A stretch of 64,000 nt of DNA from Tribonema minus (lineage: Eukaryota; Sar; Xanthophyceae; Tribonematales; Tribonemataceae), in contig JAFCMP010000423.1 of NCBI GenBank assembly GCA_017506865.1, positions 806,001-870,000 of the forward strand, in the 5' to 3' direction. A program made the position numbers and the translations under genes. Shown here in pieces: positions 57,867-64,000 of this stretch. Numbering within the stretch: position 1 is the stretch's first letter; each line of letters starts with the position of its first letter. Below the pieces are notes generated by a model, which worked only from the letters and a program-made list of their open reading frames with translations, had not been told where the DNA came from and ran no database searches.

Positions 57867-57934
57867 CTGCGAAGACAATAGCAGGCGGTCAGCGCAATGT
57901 CAGCTGCGTTATGGAGCATGCGCGGCAGCGGTGG

Positions 57935-57999
57935 CGGCGACAACGGTAGCAGCGGCAGCAGCGTGGGGAGGCAGCAGCGGCGGCGGCAGCAGTGGCAGC

Positions 58000-58030
<31 letters not shown>

Positions 58031-58190
58031 GCAGCGGCGGCGGCAGCCGCGGTGGCGGCGACAGCAGTGGCGGCGGCAGCGGTGGCGGCGGCAGCGGTGG
58101 CGGCGACAGCAGTGGCGGCGGCAGCGGCGGCGGCCGCGCAGCGGCGGCGGCAGCGGCGGCGGCAGCAGCGGTGGCGGCGGCAGCAGTGAC
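57935..58190. repeat. GGC/AGC-rich microsatellite
   Basis: About 250 bp consist almost only of GGC and AGC/AGT/ACA triplets (poly-Gly/Ser in one frame, poly-Pro/Leu on the other strand). It lies just upstream of the most 5' exon found. Confidence 0.85.
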
Positions 58191-58199
58191 CCTAACCCA

Positions 58200-59100
58200 A
58201 AGAGACAACCCGCCTCTCATGGTTGGGCCCTCAAACATGTACCTGTGACTGTTATAGACTACAGTAACCGTTTTATGGAAACATAAGCATCACACCGATG
58301 GACACAAATGCTGCATCGAGCAATAGTCCTGGCATGCAACCGCGCTGGTGAAGGAGAGGCACGCATTTGTCTCCATCGCTGGCTGTTTTAACAAGTGCAA
58401 GTTCACGACTCCACCAAGGGTCACAGAGCATACGATGAGAAGAAGCCAGGATTGGGGCTGGCAATACGTAGATGGTTCAGGTACTTCAAGTGCAAGCTCA
58501 AGAGAGTCCACCGACCTGCCGTTGCTGCACGCCTTGCCGCCTTGCGGCCTCGCAGGCGAAGTAGAGCGCGACCTCCGCGCTTTTGCCGCCTGCCCACAGA
58601 AGAGAGTCGTGCAGACGGCATTGCAGATGGGCCTGACATTGTGACAATATTTTCGGACTTCAACCCTCACCCTGGCCCTAGCCCTGATCACGATGCACCC
58701 TCTACTGCGCTCGTTCAACTGTCGTTCGGTTCGTTGGCGATGCGGCTGTTTGCTCGCGAAGTAGAGCGCGACCTCCGGGCCTTGGCCGCCAGCCCACAGA
58801 AGACGCGCATGAAAAAAGAAGTTGGGCCTGGTGTGTTGAGCAACGCCCCCAGCTCTAACCCTAAGCGTGTCACTGCCCTAGTTTTGTGCCTACCTCTAAC
58901 GCCAGCCTCAATATTGCTAGATTCATGAGCGATGCGGCCGCCTGCCCGCGAGTGGCTAGATGTGCTGGTTTTGACGAGCGTTGCTGCTAACACTGATCTC
59001 GCCTGAATCCCCAACGGAACCGCTAGCTCTAAAATATTCCTGGACTCATGAGCGGTGTCTTGACGGCAAGTGGATACCGAGAAAACGCAGCACTTCTACT
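58200..59100. other. Duplicated segment of unknown status
   Basis: Bases 58540-58620 and 58750-58805 share GAAGTAGAGCGCGACCTCCG(C/G)GC.TT.GCCGCC.GCCCACAGAAGA. On the minus strand the left copy is followed by DSLELALEV, like DSLEVALEV of exon 2, so an upstream exon with copies may exist. I could not fix its borders. Confidence 0.4.
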
Positions 59101-61400
59101 GGCGATCCCAGCGCACCTGAGGCGCTCTGCCGAGGTGCGCTGACGTTGAAGTTGTGCTGAAGTTAAAGTTGAGCTGCAGTTGGCTGCGAGACTGCAGCCG
59201 GGCATTAATTCTCGCTACAGCTCTCGGTGCTGAAATTGAAGTTTTACTGCAGGTGAAGTTGTGCTGTGGTTGCAGCAAAGGTAGCAGCTAGGCACTGCAC
59301 GGGTGCAGGCTAAGTCTCTTCAGGCCAGGTACTGACATAGCTTACACCAAGACACTGCTCTCCATGAAGCATCATATCATGTAAAAACACAAAGGACATG
59401 GTTTATGCTTGCCAGTCAAACAGTTGGAAGGGTATGTCCTACTCCATCAATCAGCAATCACCACAGCACACGCAAAACGCAAACTGACTGTGGCGATGGG
59501 TGCCCAGGGTGACATTGGCAGCCATGCCAGCAGGCTGAAGGCTCTGCAGCTCAGCAAGCGTGCCTAGAAGCCCACTCATGGCGAACGCTCACAAGCAGCC
59601 ACAGTCCAGCAGCTACGTTTGCACACTGAGAAAATGCCATGTGTGCATGTGTGCGTGTCAAATGTTTGTACATGCATCGGTGTGAAGGCCATGTGTGTCT
59701 GTGTACTTGTGCGCATACATAGCGGCACATTGGCCAGCCAGTTGTCTTTGTTCATTCACATCGGTATGCGCTGTACATCATCGGCGAGGTGTGCGCCAAC
59801 AGGCTACCAAGTTGCAAAACTCATATCGGGACCTGTTGGTCGCAGGTTGGCCAGTGAAGTGAAGACGGCAAACGCTCTGCACATGATCGCTCGAAGAACC
59901 AGAAGCAATACGCACACTATGGGATGCATCGATATTTATGACACGTCACCTGTTTGCTGCGTGTCGGCGTCATGCAGCCCTGCCCTGCCTCATTGCGGCA
60001 TTGGCCTCCAGCTCATAGTGGTCAACGCCCTAAGGTAGCAAACGTTGTTTGTTTGCCGTCTTTGGCCGCCCCACCACTCCAATCCCAAGCACCCCCCCAG
60101 AGTCGGCAAGTGCTTTCCTCGGCACCTGCCTCTGCTGCCTCGCACACTACGGTTGTTGCTGCAACTGCTGCTGCTGCTGCGAATGAAGCGGTGGCTGTAC
60201 CTTTGGAATGCTCAAGGCTGCAGCTGCTTCTGCGGCAGCTGCTGTTTGAGTGCTCCTCCTGCTCCACACAAGACACTCACTCGAGCTCTTGTTTTTCTTC
60301 TGTTTTCTCAACCGTTAACTGCAACTTTGGGAAGTTCAACTTCAATTTTGTTGATCTGTTCAATAACTTGCTAAATGTAAATCTTCTAGTGCAGTTCAGG
60401 ACTTCATATTCAATCTCAGGCCGCATATTGAATGCACATGGGACATCCCAGTCCAACTATGTACAGATCTTTTGCGCGTTCTAGCGCTCTGCTCGCAAAT
60501 TGAATACAAAACAATGCGATGGCAGACCAGTGCTTCGCCTGAGCCATTCGATATGTAGGGTCAACATGCTTAAGTGCAATATCGAAGCCTGCAGCAGGTG
60601 TGTGCCTTCTAGATGTGCATCCGCATGGGAAGTGTACGCCCCCGTCAAGGCCAGGGGGGCATCACCAAGTGGTCCACCAGGAGGTACACGAAGAATCAGC
60701 AGAGACGCTGCTTTTGCGAGTACACTTGAGCTGGTACGCGTAGTGACTCTCTCACACGCGCCTGTAACAGTGTTCTTTTGCAAGCTTTGACACAAGTTTT
60801 TTTGGGTGACCCCTACCGGGACCTAGTCCTTAACCTAGCCCTAGCTGTGCACGGTATGTAAGGCGTTTCTAGGGTAAGGGTTTTTTTTTTCATGACCCTC
60901 TTACCTTGCTACTCCCCACACGCCACACAGGTCTGCCATCCTTTCCAGGTGAGAGCCACAGTGCTTCGCCGGTGCCGGATCTCTTGCGGCACCTGCAGCG
61001 CCTCCGCTGCAGTGCGTGTTGCTTGCCACAGGGTGTGTGCGGCTCTGATTTGATTTTCGGGACAGGGCATCTGCTCAACTTTCGGATTGCGGCTGCAGCA
61101 GGAGAGGTGGCGCCGCAATGGCCTTGCATAATGGTTTTGGAGATGGCATCGTCGTGGCCGCCGCTGCCTGCATGCTCAGCAATTGCCCGAGACCCTCAGA
61201 ACTGGTACCACGCTCATCACTGCCTCCGATGTCACCTTGGTCGCATAGGCTGTGATCCACAGCAACAAGCGATGGTACCGTACCGCGCTTGATAGCATGC
61301 CGCCAGCAACTTGAGCTGGTGTCTCTCATGGGCTGGATCTCGACTGATTAAAAAAGCCGATTTGCTTTTTGATGTGCTGCTTCATTTTGATGTTGCCACA
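59100..61400. other. Space between the divergent genes
   Basis: I see no supported gene. Bases 59140-59270 are rich in TTGAAGTT motifs. Plus-strand frames at 59619-60484 and 60906-61292 are open but show no recognisable domain. The first exons and promoters of both neighbouring genes should lie here. Confidence 0.35.
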
Positions 61401-61411
61401 GGCAGTGAGAC

Positions 61412-61528
61412 ATGGCATCGTCCTCCAAGGTCTCTGCAACAGTAGTCGGTCACCACTTTATAAAGTCTTTTTACGGAGAGGTCCTGCCGCGCAAGCCTCT
61501 CGAGCTCCACCGCTTCTACTCTGAGCAG
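61412..61528 (+). CDS. NTF2-domain (G3BP-like) gene, exon 1
   Basis: This exon has 39 codons from ATG 61412, ending in phase 0 at CAG/GTGAGTG. The peptide MASSSKVSATVVGHHFIKSF then YGEVLPRKPLELHRFYSEQ matches the start of the NTF2 fold (VG..F...YY..L...P..LHRFY), best known from G3BP/Rasputin RNA-binding proteins and NTF2. An acceptor-like TTGCCACAG ten bases before the ATG suggests a 5' UTR intron. The gene diverges from the minus-strand locus and runs towards the window end. RRM exons expected for G3BP were not seen, so NTF2-like is the safer label. Confidence 0.75.
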
Positions 61529-61529
61529 G

Positions 61530-62165
61530 TGAGTGCGGGAGTGGGCACCCGGACTGCGTTCGCCAACGTTTAGGCATACGTGCAGCAGGCATTGGCTATT
61601 GCGTTCAGTCATGTGCGCCACCTCCTTGGAGTACACTGAAAACAGCCTTCCTGCTAATTCTGCGGCAAAAGCCACCGTGATGTCACCGCCAACTACAGAC
61701 ATCCGCAGCTTCAGAGGCGATCGCTGCCCCACGATTATAGACATGAAAGCGCAGCTCTGCTCTGCAGGATATGGCGTCTAGTTGCTGCACCACTAGCGCC
61801 GTACACTTGCACTGCAGGGCGCTGCTATCCATTCTTCATGTTTGTCTCTGCCGTGAAGCGCATTTGCCTGCTGTGGTTCAGGGGGATGAACCCTTGTTGA
61901 AGTGATGGAGCGGCAGTTACGAAAACTGCGCTCACAGAGCTGGTGCCGCTGCAGGAGGTGCAGGTCATACAGTGGTGGCTCACTGCGGCTCATCGTGGAC
62001 TGGTGCAGACTTCGTGTTCAATAAAGGGTGCAGGTTAGGGTTAGGGTTAGGTGTTGGCCACGATGCTGTGTGCATGCTCATCGTGAGCTCATCTTCACCA
62101 AACAACATTCCTCACACACACATATGTCCGCGTTCCCCACCGCTGGTGCTGCTGCCGCCGATACT
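61530..62165 (+). other. Intron 1 of the NTF2-domain gene
   Basis: It contains GGTTAGGGTTAGGGTTAGG at 62034-62053 and no exon that I can support. Open frames on both strands (61382-61781) overlap exon 1 and show no domain. Confidence 0.4.
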
Positions 62166-62169
62166 GCAG

Positions 62170-62317
62170 AGTACCTTTTGCCATGCGGAGGGGAACAAGC
62201 AGGAGCAGCCTGTGATGGGGTTGGAGAACATCAAGGAGAAGATCAGGGGGCTGGGGCTTGCGGATGCCACCGTGGATCTGGACTGCGGATCTGTGGACAT
62301 ACAGGCGTCACAGAACG
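62170..62317 (+). CDS. NTF2-domain gene, exon 2
   Basis: This 148-bp exon, acceptor GATACTGCAG, starts in phase 0 and ends one base into a codon before GTGAGCG. The peptide STFCHAEGNKQEQPVMGLEN continues IKEKIRGLGLADATVDLDCG and VDIQASQNG. This is the middle of the NTF2 fold (G...I...I..L......V...D.Q.S..G). Confidence 0.75.
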
Positions 62318-62870
62318 GTGAGCGTCGTGTGCAAACTTCAACTTCAGTGCTTCCTTGTCTACGTCCATTACCAGTTGCAGTTGCAATCAGCATGGAATGA
62401 TCTGAGAATGTTGGACATACAAGCGTCACAGAACGGTAAGCAGCGTGCAAAAATCAACTTCAGTGGGTGCTTCCTGATGTCCATTACAAGTTGCAGTTGC
62501 ACGGTGAGCGTTGGGCATATAGGCGTCGCAGAACGACGAGCGTGCAAACTTCAACTTTCAGGTGTCCTCGTTCATCTCCATTGTGAGTTGCAGCTGCGAA
62601 TACCAATGTGAGACTTGGACATACAGGCGTCACAGAATGGCAAGCGCACATACAATCTTCCACTTCAGTGCGTCCTCGTCTTACGTCCAGTACGAGTTGC
62701 AGCTGTAAATGCCACCGTGAGTCTTGGACACAGGCGTCCCAGACCGTAGACGGTGCAAACTTCAACTTCAGTGGTTCTTATATTTCCACGACAAGTTGCA
62801 GTTGCGAATGCCGCCGTGGATCTGGACCGCGGATCTGCGGGCATGCAGGTGTCGCCCAACGGCACGCATG
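62260..62870 (+). repeat. Six partial copies of exon 2 donor side, period 100-120 bp
   Basis: Units near 62270, 62395, 62500, 62605, 62710 and 62805 share TTGGACATACAGGCGTCACAG or close forms, then CAAACTTCAACTTCAGTG and CAGTT(G/A)CA(G/A)(T/C)TG. The last one also repeats the GTGGATCTGGAC part (VDLDRGSAGMQVSPNG). Donors are GTGAGC, GTAAGC or lost. Confidence 0.75.
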
Positions 62871-62882
62871 GCAGAACCTCAG

Positions 62883-62956
62883 CTGCAAAGTTGTTGGTGA
62901 CGCGCTACAGCAGGCTTCCATATTACAAATCTGTTTTCTTTCGCGATGACCTGGAG
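62883..62956 (+). CDS. NTF2-domain gene, candidate exon 3 (copy a)
   Basis: This 74-bp stretch has acceptor GAACCTCAG and starts two bases into a codon, as exon 2 requires. The peptide AKLLVTRYSRLPYYKSVFF then RDDLE could be the last strands of the NTF2 fold (VLVTG...FFL). The base after GAG is GC instead of GT. Confidence 0.45.
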
Positions 62957-63059
62957 GCGCATACGCTACAGTGGATGAACACGGACTGTGAATCATATAT
63001 ATATATATAGAACCTCAGCTGCAAAGTTGTTGGTGATCTACATATATGAAGAACCTCAG

Positions 63060-63133
63060 TTGCAAAGTTGTTGGTGACGCGCCACAGCAGGCTTCACGAC
63101 AACGAGTCCATTTTCTTCCATGATGACCTGGAG
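63060..63133 (+). CDS. NTF2-domain gene, candidate exon 3 (copy b)
   Basis: This stretch has the same length and phase as copy a, encodes AKLLVTRHSRLHDNESIFF then HDDLE, and ends at GAG/GTGCAG, a possible GT donor. Differences from copy a include several conservative amino-acid changes. A truncated third copy is at 63008-63035 and a remnant at about 63230-63260. Confidence 0.45.
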
Positions 63134-63259
63134 GTGCAGACGCTAACAGTGGCTGGTGATTGTGGAGCTGTTGACACACAGGTCTTGCAGAAGTGATGCA
63201 CGCGACAGTGCCTTGCTGTTGAGGTGGTGGGAAGGTGGCCGGTGACGTGCCGCAACAGA

Positions 63260-63740
63260 CTTGAAGTTCAACCTTCTGTGTCGAATTCCACCATAAAGCG
63301 TCACGCACATTTTTTGGCAGCTGTTGAGTTGCCTGGAGGACCTGTATATGGCTCGCCGCTTAGGGCTAGGGTTTGGAGCTTTAGGGTTTGGAGCTTAGGG
63401 CTAGGGTTTGAAGCTCTGTGAGCAAACTGCAGCTTGCAGACTCTGCATACCTACCAGGTGTGGACTGCGGACGCCTCAACATGTTCATAGTGACGTCCCA
63501 CAGCGGCCTTGACACTTCCAATCGCTTTGCCGTGGCGAGCTGCGCTTTGCAGGCGCTGTATTGTATATCCACTAGATCTGGACTGCGGATGAGTCGACTT
63601 GCAGGCCTTGCATAATGGTTTGGTAACTCTCAGCAGCTGTTGAGGTAGCAGCAGAATTGTTGGTGTCTGGCGGCAGCAGCAGTGTTTGCAAGCTCCCGCA
63701 TGTTTTCCTTTCTGTCTGTGGTGAGCAGCCTGCAACCAGA
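63260..63740. other. Intron with remnants of exon 2
   Basis: ATCTGGACTGCGGAT at 63574-63588 and TGTGGACTGCGGA at 63459-63471 match the inside of exon 2. GGCCTTGCATAATGGTTT at 63605-63622 also occurs near 61121-61138. Repeated TAGGGTTTGGAGCTTAGGG lies at 63364-63410. No gene is seen. Confidence 0.4.
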
Positions 63741-63743
63741 CAT

Positions 63744-64000
63744 TGCGGATTTATTCGGCAGACCGAGTCGTGAATCGATTTTTGACCGAGTTCTACTCGC
63801 AACTCGGGGTCCCGGACACACCGATTAAAATCGGTGATAAATCACTCGGTCTGCTAGAGATGCTACAAAAAATTACTCGGTGTGGTGTCCCACACCGATT
63901 CTTCGAAGCTGCACATGTGGTGTGTGGTGTGGTGGGGCCTTTCTGAAACGACGGAAGTCCCGAAAGGTCGAATCAAATCTTTTTATTCCGAAGTCGGGCC
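63744..64000. repeat. Inverted-repeat-rich segment, possible miniature transposon
   Basis: CAGACCGAGT (63763-63772) and ACTCGGTCTG (63844-63853) are 10-bp inverted repeats. CACCGATTAAAATCGGTG and CGGTGTGGTGTCCCACACCG are nearly perfect hairpins. ACTCG and CGAGT recur between them, and the composition differs from the flanking intron. The right border may lie beyond the window. Confidence 0.5.

Noticed and set aside
57037..58248. A 403-codon plus-strand open frame
   Set aside because: The second half is the GGC microsatellite and the first half is antisense to exons 1 and 2 and their copies.
59954..60484. A 176-codon plus-strand frame as a gene
   Set aside because: It has a low-complexity Ala/Ser/Leu product, no domain, no splice context and no conserved copy.

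Overview
The window is nuclear DNA of a eukaryote, most likely a unicellular alga or related protist. It has GT-AG (some GC-AG) introns, a coding density below 10 percent in the spliced genes, telomere-like TTAGGG/CCCTAA scraps scattered through introns, RT-encoding retroelements and an ankyrin protein of the NGCPWDE type that is common in algae and their giant viruses. Nothing bacterial is seen. The species cannot be named from the sequence.

From about 57.9 kb down to the left edge the minus strand carries a very long, intron-rich coding chain of short exons: leucine-rich repeats (57.9-45.5 kb), a run of IQ calmodulin-binding motifs (45.2-41.3 kb), low-complexity linker exons (40.7-39.5 kb), a B-box-like zinc finger (37.2-37.0 kb) and then coiled-coil exons with one more IQ motif (36.1-0.4 kb). 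I resolved 41 exons (about 5.6 kb, roughly 1,850 codons) by hand. Codon phase is continuous across exons 1-15, 16-18, 19-20 and 21-41. Three junctions do not fit, so exons are missing there or the locus holds more than one gene. Nearly every exon is accompanied by 1-5 degenerate tandem copies of one of its own splice junctions plus adjacent intron, which accounts for much of the intron length.

Two retrotransposons lie in introns of this locus, both antisense to it. Element 1 (about 10.1-16.8 kb, plus) has a coiled-coil ORF1, then an RT ORF2 separated from ORF1 by one in-frame TAA, with a frameshift before its restriction-like endonuclease. Element 2 (29.9-35.6 kb, plus) is one intact 1,779-codon ORF (zinc fingers, RT, alanine-rich tract, restriction-like endonuclease) bracketed by direct repeats of about 110 bp that carry AATAAA. 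An intronless F-box-like/ankyrin-repeat gene (16.9-18.0 kb, plus) follows element 1 by only 98 bases.

At the right end (61.4-63.3 kb, plus) is the start of a spliced gene with an NTF2-like domain, as in G3BP proteins. Its second and third exons are also surrounded by tandem partial copies. The last 260 bases are unusually rich in short inverted repeats around ACCGAGT/ACTCGGT. I see no rRNA, tRNA or CRISPR array.
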